64,000 bases of DNA from Sinobaca qinghaiensis. Its GTDB lineage: Bacteria > Bacillota > Bacilli > Bacillales > Marinococcaceae. The notes under the pieces were generated by a model. It worked only from the letters and a program-made list of their open reading frames with translations, ran no database searches and had not been told where the DNA came from. The stretch is from positions 496,001-560,000 of the forward strand of contig NZ_RAPK01000007.1 in NCBI RefSeq assembly GCF_003610495.1, read 5' to 3'. The translations under genes and the position numbers were made by a program. Positions 14,588 through 23,347 of this stretch are shown one piece after another. Position 1 is the first letter of the stretch; each line of letters starts with the position of its first letter.

Positions 14588-16591
14588 TTACGCTATCAGC
14601 GTATTTACATCCACTATTAACGCTACGTTTCCATCTCCCAAAATAGTTGCACCTGAAATGGACGCTATATCCGGAAGAAAAGGTCCCAGTGATTTCAGAA
14701 CGATATCCTGCTTGCCTACTAAATGATCAACCATCAAAGCCGCGATTTTACCGCCTTTGTTAATAACAACGATAGAATGCTGGCTGCGTTCTTCCTGGGA
14801 ACCTGGAATAGCAAACACTTGATGCAGCGAAAGCAGCGGAATAATTCTGCCGCGGAAGTCAATAACACGCTGGCCATGTGAATGGAAAATATTATCTTTG
14901 GTAATAATGGCTGTTTCTACAATAGATGAAATCGGAACTGCATATTTTTCCTCTCCGGCCTCTACGAGCATGACATCCAGAATAGAAAGCGTCAGCGGAA
15001 GCTGAATCGAAAAAATAGAACCTTTACCGGGCTCTGAATCAACCGATACGATTCCTCCCAGCGACTCGAATGTGTTTCTTACCACATCAAGCCCTACTCC
15101 GCGTCCTGAAATATCTGTAACTTCGGCTGCCGTACTGAAACCGGAAGCAAATAAAAGGCCGTAAATATCCTGATCCGTCTTTTTCTCTACATCTTCTGCA
15201 GCGATGATTCCTTTTGACAATGCAATATCTATGACTTTTTCTTTATTAATACCTGCCCCGTCATCTTCCATTTCGATCATAACATGGTTGCCGCTGTGGT
15301 AGGCACGAAGAGTTACCGTGCCGGTTTCCGGCTTTCCTGCCTGTTTTCGTACCTCCGGCGTTTCAATTCCATGATCTAGTGAATTACGCAGCAGGTGTAC
15401 GAGAGGATCTCCAATTTCGTCAATTATTGTACGGTCAAGCTCTGTATCCGCACCAACAATATCGAGTTCAATTTTTTTACCAAGTTCTTTTGACAGCGAA
15501 CGAACCATGCGCGGAAAACGGTTGAATACATTTTCGACCGGCATCATTCTCATCGTAAGTATAATCGTCTGCAAATCACCGGATATACGGGACATGTGTT
15601 CTACTGTATCAGTTAGTTCACTGTGTTTAAGTTCTGCAGATAGCTGCTCAAGCCTGCCTCTGTCGATGACAAGCTCTTCAAATAAATTCATCAGCTTATC
15701 AAGGCGATCTGTGTTAACCCGCACGGTTTTCACAGCTTCTGTCTGCCGCTGCGGCATTTCCGCTTTATTGGAAGGCGGCGAAAGCTCCTGATTTTTTTCT
15801 TCTGTTATACTCTGCTCCTCATGTTTCGTCTGGACTGTTTCTTTTTTCACAACATGAACATGAACATCTGTTACTTCCGAAATTCCGGCAATCTGTGCCT
15901 GCAGGTTTTCAGGCTCTTCTTTTGTGATAAGCGTAACAGTGAATTCATTTTCAAACGCTTCCGCTTCCAGATCAGCCATTGCCGGCTGGCAGTTGATTAC
16001 TTCCCCGGCTTTTTCTACTACGCCAAATACCATAAATACCCGGGCTGCTTTCAGCATCGTCTGCTCGTCCAGCGTAACGTTCAGGCAGAGTGCATGGTAT
16101 CCCTGCTCTTCTGATTCCTGTATTACTGCCCATTCGTACTGATCATACTCCGGTATCACTGAGTGCTTTTCAGGAGAAACATTTGAAGCTGATGCAGTTT
16201 CTGCTGCTTTGTCTCCAGCAAGAAGAGCTTCAAGCTTCGAAGCTGCCCCCTGTACATCTTTTTTCCCGCTTCCTCCGCTGGATATATCATTGATCATATA
16301 TTCCAGATCATCCACCGATTCAAAAACAACATCCAGAACAGCCGGCGTCACTGTCAGCTGATCGTTTCTAATCTGGTCGAGCACATTCTCCATATGATGG
16401 GTTAAATGTGCCAGATCTTCAAAGCCCATCGTAGCTGCCATTCCTTTCAGCGTATGGGCAGACCTGAAGATTTCACTGATAATGTCTTTACTGCCGTTAT
16501 TTTTCTCAAGCTCCAGCAGGTGTGTATTTACAGCCTGCAGATGCTCCTGGCTTTCTTCAATAAACAATGTCAAATATTCTTTATTATCCAC
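14588..16591 (-). CDS. cheA: Chemotaxis histidine kinase CheA
   Basis: CheA autophosphorylates in response to receptors and passes the phosphate to CheY. The 667-aa protein has an Hpt domain with H46 (SAHTLKGMAATMG) and a less conserved P2 region (about 150-270). A dimerisation helix pair (VRVNTDRLDKLMNLFEELV) is followed by a kinase domain with N box NSLDHGIETPEVR and DDGAGI and GRGVGLDVV boxes. A C-terminal CheW-like domain completes it. I start it at GTG 16589-16591 (AAGGGAG 5 bases upstream), giving the usual MDNKEYL start. The in-frame ATG at 16660 lies inside the SigD promoter. Confidence 0.93.
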   Translation of the reverse strand: MDNKEYLTLFIEESQEHLQAVNTHLLELEKNNGSKDIISEIFRSAHTLKGMAATMGFEDLAHLTHHMENVLDQIRNDQLTVTPAVLDVVFESVDDLEYMINDISSGGSGKKDVQGAASKLEALLAGDKAAETASASNVSPEKHSVIPEYDQYEWAVIQESEEQGYHALCLNVTLDEQTMLKAARVFMVFGVVEKAGEVINCQPAMADLEAEAFENEFTVTLITKEEPENLQAQIAGISEVTDVHVHVVKKETVQTKHEEQSITEEKNQELSPPSNKAEMPQRQTEAVKTVRVNTDRLDKLMNLFEELVIDRGRLEQLSAELKHSELTDTVEHMSRISGDLQTIILTMRMMPVENVFNRFPRMVRSLSKELGKKIELDIVGADTELDRTIIDEIGDPLVHLLRNSLDHGIETPEVRKQAGKPETGTVTLRAYHSGNHVMIEMEDDGAGINKEKVIDIALSKGIIAAEDVEKKTDQDIYGLLFASGFSTAAEVTDISGRGVGLDVVRNTFESLGGIVSVDSEPGKGSIFSIQLPLTLSILDVMLVEAGEEKYAVPISSIVETAIITKDNIFHSHGQRVIDFRGRIIPLLSLHQVFAIPGSQEERSQHSIVVINKGGKIAALMVDHLVGKQDIVLKSLGPFLPDIASISGATILGDGNVALIVDVNTLIA

Positions 16592-16650
16592 GGTTTCTCC
16601 CTTCTCCACGTCCTCTATTTCTTTGCTGCTTATGGAGTCCTTCCTACTAA

Positions 16651-16677
16651 CTATCGGCATTCTCTTATGATTATTTA
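16651..16677 (-). promoter_or_regulatory. cheA: SigD (flagellar sigma) promoter of cheAWY
   Basis: On the minus strand TAAA (16674-16677), exactly 15 bases, then GCCGATAG (16651-16658) match the SigD consensus TAAA-N15-GCCGATAA at 11 of 12 positions. The leader to the GTG start would be about 50 bases. Confidence 0.8.
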
Positions 16678-16747
16678 AGTATTTCTGTTTCCTTGACCAT
16701 AGAAATTTACTATAAAACCTTATGTAATAAAATAGATTTGAAAATAG

Positions 16748-16780
16748 AAAAAACGTATCTTCTAATGAAGATACGTTTTA
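16748..16780. terminator. Terminator of the pst-phoU operon
   Basis: AAAACGTATCTTC (16750-16762), loop TAAT, GAAGATACGTTTT (16767-16779) lies just past the phoU stop at 16788. The stem is flanked by A/T runs. Confidence 0.85.
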
Positions 16781-16787
16781 CAGTGTT

Positions 16788-17441
16788 TTAATTCAGATCA
16801 AAATGCTGGCCGTTCTGTTCATAAACAATCCATTCCGCCAGGTTGGTAGCATAATCTGCAATCCGTTCAATATACCGCCCGATAAAAGCAAGCTGGGCGA
16901 TGTTTTCTATTTCATTCTGCTCAATAGACATAGCGAATAGTCCACGTACAAACATTTTATATTTTGCATCAACTTTATCGTCCAGAACCGCAATCTGCTG
17001 AGCTGTCATTAAATCTTTATGCTTATAGGCCGACAGCGCCCGATCCAGCATAGAAACTGCGATAGAAGCCATTTCCCGCATTTCTTCTATTTTATGCTCG
17101 GGCTGAAAAGCAGTCATCCGCCTGGAAGCTTTTATAATATCAATGGAAAGATCTCCCACACGCTCCAGGTCGCTCGATATCTTCAAAGCTACAATGGTAG
17201 TTCGAAGATCAGTAGCTACCGGCTGCTGCTTCGCAATCATTAATGTCGCTTTATCATGGATTTCAAGCTCTTTTTTATTGATTACTTTATCATAGTCTAT
17301 AATGTCCTGCAGCAGATGTCCTTTTCCTTTATCAAGAAGTTCCATAGCACGTTCAAACGTTTGGATGACTTCCTTACCCAGATTGAATACTTCATCCTGC
17401 AGCGAAGCCAATTCTTGTTCATACGTACTTCGTACATTCAT
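16788..17441 (-). CDS. phoU: Phosphate signalling protein PhoU
   Basis: PhoU links the Pst transporter to the PhoR/PhoP two-component system and restrains Pho signalling when phosphate is ample. The 217-aa all-helical protein shows the two repeated PhoU metal-binding signatures: SSDLERVGDLSIDI in the first half and IGRYIERIADYATNLAEW in the second (E/DxxxD type). It is the last gene of pstSCAB-phoU, 17 bases after pstB, with ATG at 17439-17441 behind GGAGGTACAGC. Confidence 0.95.
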   Translation of the reverse strand: MNVRSTYEQELASLQDEVFNLGKEVIQTFERAMELLDKGKGHLLQDIIDYDKVINKKELEIHDKATLMIAKQQPVATDLRTTIVALKISSDLERVGDLSIDIIKASRRMTAFQPEHKIEEMREMASIAVSMLDRALSAYKHKDLMTAQQIAVLDDKVDAKYKMFVRGLFAMSIEQNEIENIAQLAFIGRYIERIADYATNLAEWIVYEQNGQHFDLN

Positions 17442-17458
17442 CTGCTGTACCTCCGTTC

Positions 17459-18289
17459 TTAACCGAAACGTCCGGATACATAGTCTTCGGTCCGCTGATC
17501 CTGCGGCGAAGAGAAAATATTGGATGTGTCATCATACTCCACGACTTCCCCATTTAAGAAAAAGGCGGTCCGGTCAGAGATTCTACCTGCCTGCTGCATA
17601 TTGTGAGTTACAATAATGATGCTGTACTTCTTCTTTAATTCCTGAACCAGCTCTTCTATTTTTAATGTAGAAATAGGGTCCAGAGCAGAAGTCGGTTCGT
17701 CCATTAACAACACGTCTGGTTCAATTGCCAGGCAGCGTGCGATGCAGAGTCTCTGCTGCTGTCCGCCTGAAAGACCAAACGCATTCTCTTTCAGCCTGTC
17801 TTTTACTTCATCCCATAAAGCCGCGTCTTTTAAACTTCTCTCTACGATTTCATCAAGGACTTTCTTGTCTTTAATCCCGTGGATTCTCGGGCCGTATACC
17901 ACATTTTCATAGATGGATTTTGGAAATGGATTCGGCTTTTGAAATACCATCCCTACTTTGGTTCTTAATTTTTCGACGCTGAATTTCTTATTAAAAATAT
18001 TGTTATCACGATAGTAGACTTCACCTGATGTTTTTACAATCGGAACCATTTCTGTCAGACGGTTCAACGTTTTAATAAATGTTGATTTTCCGCAGCCGGA
18101 AGGTCCGATAATAGCCGTTACTGTTTTTTCGGGAATGTCGAGTGTGATATCTTTCAGCGCCTGATCTTTTCCATACCAGAGATTTAACTTATCAACTTTA
18201 TAAACATTGCTTGTTTCTTTTTTCACCTGATTGGTTGAACGATTATCCTCCGTCTGCAGCATAGTATCCCTCTTTTTTTCAGATTGCAT
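17459..18289 (-). CDS. pstB: Phosphate ABC transporter ATP-binding protein PstB
   Basis: PstB is the ATPase that powers phosphate import through PstC/PstA. The 276-aa protein has Walker [10 protein letters not shown] (residues 62-70), a Q loop (VFQKPNPFP, typical of PstB), the signature LSGGQQQR, Walker [12 protein letters not shown] and the H loop [10 protein letters not shown]. The N-terminus carries about 25 residues before the ABC fold, so the ATG at residue 10 is an alternative start. It lies 12 bases after pstA. Confidence 0.97.
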   Translation of the reverse strand: MQSEKKRDTMLQTEDNRSTNQVKKETSNVYKVDKLNLWYGKDQALKDITLDIPEKTVTAIIGPSGCGKSTFIKTLNRLTEMVPIVKTSGEVYYRDNNIFNKKFSVEKLRTKVGMVFQKPNPFPKSIYENVVYGPRIHGIKDKKVLDEIVERSLKDAALWDEVKDRLKENAFGLSGGQQQRLCIARCLAIEPDVLLMDEPTSALDPISTLKIEELVQELKKKYSIIIVTHNMQQAGRISDRTAFFLNGEVVEYDDTSNIFSSPQDQRTEDYVSGRFG

Positions 18290-18301
18290 TGTGGATCCCC
18301 C

Positions 18302-19210
18302 TTAGAATCTTTGTTGGAATTTATTTCGAATCCACACGGCGATGGAATTCATTAGTAAAAGCATAGCAAGCAGAACAATAATTCCTGCTGCTGCAATAAA
18401 GTGAAACTCTTCCTGTGGTCTGCTCGTCCAGTTGAATATTTGAATAGGCATAACCGTAAACTGTGAAAATACATTATCCGGCAAAAATGCGATGTAGGTT
18501 AATGCACCTATCATAATTAATGGAGCTGTTTCTCCTATAGCACGGGACAGGGCAAGTATGTTCCCTGTTAATATACCGGGCAGAGCCGCTGGAAAAATAA
18601 TACGGAACATTGTCTGCCACTTTGTTGCTCCCATACCAAAAGATGCTTCTCTCATTTCTGAAGGAACGGAACGGATCGCTTCCTGGGAAGCAACTACGAT
18701 AATGGGCAGAATAAGAAGCGCCATCGTAAGTCCACCGGCCAGCACGCTTCGTCCCATGGAAAGTTCTCTTACAAAAATAGTCAGGCCGAGCAGTCCAAAT
18801 ACAATAGAAGGAACGCCTGCCAGATTGGAAATATTCATTTGGATCAAAGCAGTAAATTTGTTTGTAGGTGCATATTCTTCCAAATAGACTGCCGTACCGA
18901 CACCGAGTACGAAAGCAACCGGCGCGGTAACGACCATCATCCAGAACGTACCGACAATAGCAGCTTGAATTCCTGCTTCATCTGCGTTTCTTGAAGCAAA
19001 GGAAGTCATAAATTCCCAGTTTAAAAAACCAATTCCCTGAGTGAATATCCGTACTAATAATATCAACAGCATAAGCAGGCTGAATAGGACGGCTCCGAAA
19101 AATATACCTTTGAATATTTTATTTTTTAATTGACGTTTTTTTTCATTTGAATTATCTTCTACTTCAGGATAATCCGCTACAGTTGCTGCATCCTGTTCTG
19201 GTAGAGCCAT
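18302..19210 (-). CDS. pstA: Phosphate ABC transporter permease PstA
   Basis: PstA is one of the two permease subunits of the high-affinity phosphate importer. The 302-aa protein has an acidic cytoplasmic N-terminus, six hydrophobic segments and the permease coupling motif EAIRSVPSEMREASFGMGATKWQTMFRIIFPAALPGILTG (EAA loop). Conserved RAIGETAPLIMIGA follows. The ATG 19208-19210 abuts the pstC stop (19211) without a gap, and GGGAGG lies inside the pstC end. Confidence 0.95.
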   Translation of the reverse strand: MALPEQDAATVADYPEVEDNSNEKKRQLKNKIFKGIFFGAVLFSLLMLLILLVRIFTQGIGFLNWEFMTSFASRNADEAGIQAAIVGTFWMMVVTAPVAFVLGVGTAVYLEEYAPTNKFTALIQMNISNLAGVPSIVFGLLGLTIFVRELSMGRSVLAGGLTMALLILPIIVVASQEAIRSVPSEMREASFGMGATKWQTMFRIIFPAALPGILTGNILALSRAIGETAPLIMIGALTYIAFLPDNVFSQFTVMPIQIFNWTSRPQEEFHFIAAAGIIVLLAMLLLMNSIAVWIRNKFQQRF

Positions 19211-20149
19211 TTAATAAACCTCCCTGAATCGCTTCGATATAAAATAGGCAATGACGTTCATCAGCAGGGTGAAAAGGAACAATGTCATGCCGACAGCGTA
19301 AATACTGTAGTACGTTGTCGTACCGTATCCTACGTCTCCGAGGCTTACCTGCACAATATAAGCAGTCATTGTCTGTACGGCATTCGTAATATCCATATCG
19401 GTTGTTGGATTTGCACCGCCTGCCACTGTAACAATCATCGTTTCCCCAATCGCTCTTGAGATAGCGAGTACGAAAGATGCCAGAATACCGGAAAGAGCTG
19501 CCGGTACGACCACTTTCATTGCCACTTCTAATCTTGTGGAACCGAGCGCGTAGGCGCCTTCTCTCATCGATCCGGGAACCGCACTCATCGCATCTTCAGA
19601 AAGGCTGGCCACCATAGGGATAATCATAATGCCTACTACCAGACCCGGGCTGAGTGCATTGTATACTCCCAGTCCTGGGATAACATTCTGCAGAACCGGT
19701 GTAACAAAAGTTAAAGCAAAGAATCCGTATACGATCGTTGGAATTCCAGCTAATACTTCCAAAATAGGTTTAATCGTTCTCCGTGTTTTATCACTTGCAT
19801 ATTCACTCAGAAAAATGGCGGCTGCGAGTCCTATAGGAATAGCTATAACCATCGCAATAACTGCAATCATCAGTGTTCCTATAATCAGCGGCCTGATACC
19901 AAAATCCGGTTCCGAAAATACCGGATACCAGTCCGGACTTGTAACAAACTCTACAATAGAAACGGTTGAGAAAAAAGTAAATGTTTCTGCCATAAGTGTA
20001 ACGACAATACCAATAGTAGTTAAAATCGATATAACAGCACATGTTAGAAATAACTTTGGCATAATTTTTTCTGCTGCATTTGTCAGCCCACGGTTTGAGG
20101 ACTTTTCTTCAATCTGCTGGCTTATCGACTTTTTTGGACGGTTTTCCAT
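19211..20149 (-). CDS. pstC: Phosphate ABC transporter permease PstC
   Basis: PstC pairs with PstA to form the membrane channel. The 312-aa protein has a basic N-terminus, six transmembrane segments and the EAA loop GSMREGAYALGSTRLEVAMKVVVPAALSGI. RAIGETMIVTVAGG follows. GGGGGAT lies just before ATG 20147-20149. A stem-loop between pstS and pstC may lower its expression relative to pstS. Confidence 0.95.
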   Translation of the reverse strand: MENRPKKSISQQIEEKSSNRGLTNAAEKIMPKLFLTCAVISILTTIGIVVTLMAETFTFFSTVSIVEFVTSPDWYPVFSEPDFGIRPLIIGTLMIAVIAMVIAIPIGLAAAIFLSEYASDKTRRTIKPILEVLAGIPTIVYGFFALTFVTPVLQNVIPGLGVYNALSPGLVVGIMIIPMVASLSEDAMSAVPGSMREGAYALGSTRLEVAMKVVVPAALSGILASFVLAISRAIGETMIVTVAGGANPTTDMDITNAVQTMTAYIVQVSLGDVGYGTTTYYSIYAVGMTLFLFTLLMNVIAYFISKRFREVY

Positions 20150-20189
20150 TATGATCCCCCTTGATCCCCATATATACTTAGTTAGTCTT

Positions 20190-20229
20190 TATAAAAAGGA
20201 GAAAAGCAAGACTGGGTTCGTCTCGCTTT
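20190..20229 (-). terminator. Intercistronic stem-loop (attenuator) between pstS and pstC
   Basis: On the minus strand AAAGCGAGAC pairs with GTCTTGCTTT across a 7-base loop (one G-T wobble). TCTCC and a run of five T follow. It lies after the pstS stop and before pstC, so it could cause partial termination and leave an excess of binding protein. Confidence 0.6.
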
Positions 20230-20250
20230 CACCTGTTAATTTATCTACGG

Positions 20251-21237
20251 TTACTCGGCGTCCGCTGCAGCTTCTTCAATCATTTGTGCATTCTCTTCAT
20301 ACTCTTCGTCTGTCAGGTTAATATAGCCAACTTCCAAAGCAAGTTCTCCTGCATTTTCATTGGTAAAGTTCACGTAGTCCAAAATGTGTTCTTCCTGCAG
20401 GGATTCCGTTTTTACATAAGTGAAAAGGGGACGGGACAACGGCTCATAGGTGCCATCATTAATTGTTTCTTCTGTCGGCTCAATTGGGCCGTCTCCATTA
20501 TCAATCGGTACAATTTTTAAGGAATCCTGGTTTTCTGCGTAATAAGCGTATCCGAAGTAGGCAATTGCGTTTGGATTGCTCTGCACTCCAGTAACCAGTA
20601 CGTTATCATCTTCTGACAACTGGGCGTCACGGGAAATATCTCCATCTTCGAGCACTTCTTCAACGAAGTAATCAAACGTTCCTGAATCGGTACCAGGGCT
20701 GAAACGCTCAATTGGCTCATCAGGCCATTCAGAGTTAACATCGCTCCATGTTTCAGCTTCTCCATCCATGAAAATGGTTTGAAGCTCTTCTACTGTAAGC
20801 GAGTCAATAAAATCATTTTCCTGGCTTACAACAACGGATAATCCGTCGTAGGCTAACGGCAGTTCAATATAATCAATACCAGCTTCTTCAAGCTGTTCCA
20901 CTTCTTCATCTTCAATGTCTCTGGACGCGTTACTTAAATCGGTTTCTCCACCGATAAACCGTTCAAATCCACCACCGGAGCCCGAAACACCGATTGGCGC
21001 CCGTATATCCGGATTTTCGGCTTGATATTCTTCAGAGACAGCTTCCATTATTGGAAAAACGGTTGAAGATCCGTCAATAGCGATTTCGTTCTCTCCTTCA
21101 CCTGAAGCAGCTTCTTCCCCAGAGCCTTCTCCGGAACCGGATGCTTCCTCTTCTGTTTCTTCTCCGCCGCCTCCGCATGCGGAAACTGCCATAAGTCCTG
21201 CAAGTGATAGAGCCATCCAACCTTTTTTCATACGCAT
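20251..21237 (-). CDS. pstS: Phosphate-binding lipoprotein PstS
   Basis: PstS captures phosphate outside the membrane for PstCAB. The 328-aa precursor has a signal peptide (MRMKKGWMALSLAGLMAVSAC) with lipobox VSAC. An unusually long acidic Gly/Ser/Glu linker follows, then the binding domain with IDGSSTVFPI, GVSGSGGGFERFIGGETDLSNASR and SPGTDSGTFDYF phosphate-contact loops. I start it at ATG 21235-21237, 8 bases after GGGGAG; the frame is open further upstream but that part has no ribosome site. It is the first gene of the pst operon, behind Pho boxes. Confidence 0.95.
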   Translation of the reverse strand: MRMKKGWMALSLAGLMAVSACGGGGEETEEEASGSGEGSGEEAASGEGENEIAIDGSSTVFPIMEAVSEEYQAENPDIRAPIGVSGSGGGFERFIGGETDLSNASRDIEDEEVEQLEEAGIDYIELPLAYDGLSVVVSQENDFIDSLTVEELQTIFMDGEAETWSDVNSEWPDEPIERFSPGTDSGTFDYFVEEVLEDGDISRDAQLSEDDNVLVTGVQSNPNAIAYFGYAYYAENQDSLKIVPIDNGDGPIEPTEETINDGTYEPLSRPLFTYVKTESLQEEHILDYVNFTNENAGELALEVGYINLTDEEYEENAQMIEEAAADAE

Positions 21238-21319
21238 AATGTTTTCTCCCCTTTTTCTCTCATTGTCTAAGTAGTGTTGCTGAGTGCGGAGTAAATTATC
21301 TCTCCTGCTCACAATTGCT

Positions 21320-21373
21320 AGTATAGAAGAGAATTGTTAAGCCAAAATAGGCGTATTGTAAAGATTATGTAAA
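21320..21373 (-). promoter_or_regulatory. pstS: Pho box (PhoP sites) and -10 of the pst operon
   Basis: On the minus strand hexamers TTTACA (21368-21373), TTTACA (21357-21362), CCTATT (21346-21351) and TTAACA (21335-21340) recur at exactly 11-base intervals. This is the pattern of PhoP TT(A/C/T)ACA repeats. A TATACT -10 (21320-21325) follows with no separate -35. The layout predicts activation by PhoP at low phosphate. Confidence 0.8.
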
Positions 21374-21420
21374 TGCAAAGTTCATCCAACGATTATTCCC
21401 CGTCAGAACAAGGTTTAAAT

Positions 21421-21456
21421 AAAAAAATCCCATCCAACTTTTATTGGAAGGGAAAA
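21421..21456 (-). terminator. Terminator of the MBL hydrolase gene
   Basis: On the minus strand TCCCTTCCAA pairs with TTGGATGGGA (one mismatch), followed by seven T. It lies just past the stop at 21460. Confidence 0.7.
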
Positions 21457-21459
21457 TTT

Positions 21460-22197
21460 TTATATCGTTTTATTCCATCCGGAAGCGGCTAAATGAATCA
21501 TCCCGTCATATACAGAAGCAGCTTCTTTCACGAGCTGCTGATGGTTTCCAAAATGCGGAAGGTGAGTAAGAAGCAGTTCTTTTACTTCAGCATGCGCTGC
21601 AAGCCGGCCGGCTTCAACACTGTTCATGTGGCCGGGTCCTGAACCATCCTGGCCGCTGTAAAGGCTGGCTTCTGCTATTAACAAATCAGCGCCTTCTGCC
21701 CACTCCGCCATTTTTTCAAAATAGGACGTATCGGCTGTATAAAACAGGCAGCCGCTGTTTCCCTGGATTCTCATAGCAAAACAGGGAACCGCGTGCTGAA
21801 CAGGATAAAACTGAAAAACAAACGGTCCAATCTGAAGCGGGGTATTTTCATCATATGCTTCTGCTTCTACAATGTTTTTATAAGAAAGTCCGGAAAAACC
21901 ATTGCGATCGTCCCTATGACCGAAAACCCGCACAGGCTTTGCCGGGGCAGTTTGAATATAAGGCTGCAGAAGACGGAAGTAATGAAAAGCTCCAATATCG
22001 CTTACATGATCATTATGATAATGAGAAACTACCACCGCATCAATATGTTCTAATTTTATATAGCGCTGGACGTTGGAAACCACTCCGCTGCCGCAGTCTA
22101 TTAATACGCTGAAGCCGTTTTCTTCTATGAGATAGCCGGAAGCCGCCTCCCCTGCCTCCGGATACGCATGCCAGAACCCCACTACTGTTATTTTCAT
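21460..22197 (-). CDS. Metallo-beta-lactamase-fold hydrolase, YhfI-like
   Basis: This 245-aa cytoplasmic protein has the MBL-fold zinc signature HYHNDH (residues 59-64), DCGSG before it, and later YTADTSYF (metal Asp) and LLTHLPHFG (metal His). The layout resembles RNase Z/AtsA-type hydrolases, and B. subtilis YhfI is a likely relative. The substrate is unknown. It lies 65 bases downstream of rpmA, in the slot where B. subtilis has spo0B and obg. A good AAAGAA-type site precedes ATG 22195-22197. Confidence 0.8.
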   Translation of the reverse strand: MKITVVGFWHAYPEAGEAASGYLIEENGFSVLIDCGSGVVSNVQRYIKLEHIDAVVVSHYHNDHVSDIGAFHYFRLLQPYIQTAPAKPVRVFGHRDDRNGFSGLSYKNIVEAEAYDENTPLQIGPFVFQFYPVQHAVPCFAMRIQGNSGCLFYTADTSYFEKMAEWAEGADLLIAEASLYSGQDGSGPGHMNSVEAGRLAAHAEVKELLLTHLPHFGNHQQLVKEAASVYDGMIHLAASGWNKTI

Positions 22198-22262
22198 TTC
22201 TTTCCCTCCATTCTATGTAAAAAAGCACTGCCTCTATAACGATAGAGACAGTGCTTATACTA

Positions 22263-22547
22263 CTATGCTTCTTTTGCTACGATGCTTACCTGCTTGCGTT
22301 TTTTCCCGAGGCGCTCAAATTTCACTACGCCGTCGATCTTGGCAAACAATGTATCGTCGCCGCCGATTCCTACATTCGTACCTGGATAGATACGGGTTCC
22401 GCGCTGACGAACAAGGATAGAACCACCTGTTACGTACTGCCCGTCTCCACGCTTCGTACCAAGGCGCTTTGATTTGGAATCACGACCGTTCTTCGTACTA
22501 CCTACACCTTTTTTCGATGCAAAAAACTGAAGATCTAATCTCAACAT
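22263..22547 (-). CDS. rpmA: 50S ribosomal protein L27
   Basis: L27 reaches into the peptidyl transferase centre of the large subunit. The 94-aa protein begins [24 protein letters not shown]. The first nine residues are the Firmicutes extension that the Prp protease removes after the FF pair. The body is conserved ([32 protein letters not shown]). GAGGTG precedes the ATG. It follows prp by 6 bases, keeping the rplU-prp-rpmA order. Confidence 0.98.
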   Translation of the reverse strand: MLRLDLQFFASKKGVGSTKNGRDSKSKRLGTKRGDGQYVTGGSILVRQRGTRIYPGTNVGIGGDDTLFAKIDGVVKFERLGKKRKQVSIVAKEA

Positions 22548-22553
22548 ATGTCT

Positions 22554-22883
22554 TCACCTCCCGTGATCGGAAATGCTGATGTGCTCGCTGTAATCAGCGG
22601 CAATCGTTTGAAGAGAAACAATCATGCCTTCGAGCAGGATCTGTGCTTCCGGTGAACTTTCATCCTCCGGAAGAATGCACTGTAAAAATCCGCCGTTGTC
22701 TCCTAAATCAATTTCAAGCTCGGCTTCGCATAAAGCCGTAACAGCATTCACTGCTCCAAAAGAAACAGCTGATGCTCCTGCACATACTAAATCGTATCCG
22801 TACGGACCCGATTCGGCATGGCCTGACATTAAAAAAGAATAGATGGATTGATCATTTCTTCTATTAATCGTTACTTTTATCAT
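22554..22883 (-). CDS. prp: Ribosomal-processing cysteine protease Prp (YsxB)
   Basis: Prp cleaves the N-terminal extension of L27, an essential ribosome maturation step in Firmicutes. The 109-aa protein has the catalytic pair H22 (SGHAESGPYGYD) and C34 (DLVCAGASAVSFGAVNAV). It sits between rplU and rpmA, with 12 and 6 base gaps, so it is co-expressed with its substrate. Confidence 0.95.
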   Translation of the reverse strand: MIKVTINRRNDQSIYSFLMSGHAESGPYGYDLVCAGASAVSFGAVNAVTALCEAELEIDLGDNGGFLQCILPEDESSPEAQILLEGMIVSLQTIAADYSEHISISDHGR

Positions 22884-22895
22884 ATCGTTCCTATC

Positions 22896-23204
22896 CTAAA
22901 GATCGATTTTGTCGATAATTACTTTAGTGTAAGGCTGACGATGACCCTGCTTACGACGATAGTTCTTTCTTTTCTTGAACTTATAGACGATGATTTTTTT
23001 GGCGCGGCCATGCTTTTCGACCTTGCCTGTTACTGTAGCGCCCTCAATAAATGGAGCTCCTACTTTTGCATCATCACCGCTGACAAATACTACATTTTCA
23101 AATGTTACAGAATTTCCAGCTTCCGCATCCAGCTTTTCAATGTAGACTTCCTGTCCTTCTTCTACTTTGATCTGCTTTCCGCCTGTTTCAATAATTGCGT
23201 ACAT
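22896..23204 (-). CDS. rplU: 50S ribosomal protein L21
   Basis: L21 is a large-subunit protein. The 102-aa protein starts [18 protein letters not shown] at ATG 23202-23204, behind ACAGGAGGTG. The frame is open further upstream, but that segment is the conserved leader, not coding. The C-terminal [25 protein letters not shown] is typical. It is first in rplU-prp-rpmA, with a promoter just after the RNase G stop. Confidence 0.98.
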   Translation of the reverse strand: MYAIIETGGKQIKVEEGQEVYIEKLDAEAGNSVTFENVVFVSGDDAKVGAPFIEGATVTGKVEKHGRAKKIIVYKFKKRKNYRRKQGHRQPYTKVIIDKIDL

Positions 23205-23311
23205 ACTTTGCACCTCCTGTTTTACTAAGACTCGCCACTTTAGGTGCCTGAAAGGACTTGAAAACCTAGTCATGTGCGGTTGTAGTTTGGGTGCTAATCC
23301 AAACGACTAAC
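23205..23311 (-). ncRNA. L21 leader (ribosomal protein autoregulatory leader)
   Basis: The 107-base 5' leader of rplU contains several complementary GC-rich blocks. These include a hairpin around GTTAGTCGTTTGGATTAG and a CGCACATGACTAGG...GGCACCTAAAGTGGCGAG region. Firmicutes rplU genes carry a structured L21 leader at this place, and this looks like one. I assign it from position and remembered pattern, without a covariance search. Confidence 0.55.
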
Positions 23312-23317
23312 TATGAA

Positions 23318-23347
23318 ATAATACCATATTGGCAGAGGGAGTGTCAA
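23318..23347 (-). promoter_or_regulatory. rplU: SigA promoter of rplU-prp-rpmA
   Basis: On the minus strand TTGACA (23342-23347), an 18-base spacer and TATTAT (23318-23323) preceded by TGG. It starts just 8 bases past the RNase G stop. Confidence 0.8.
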
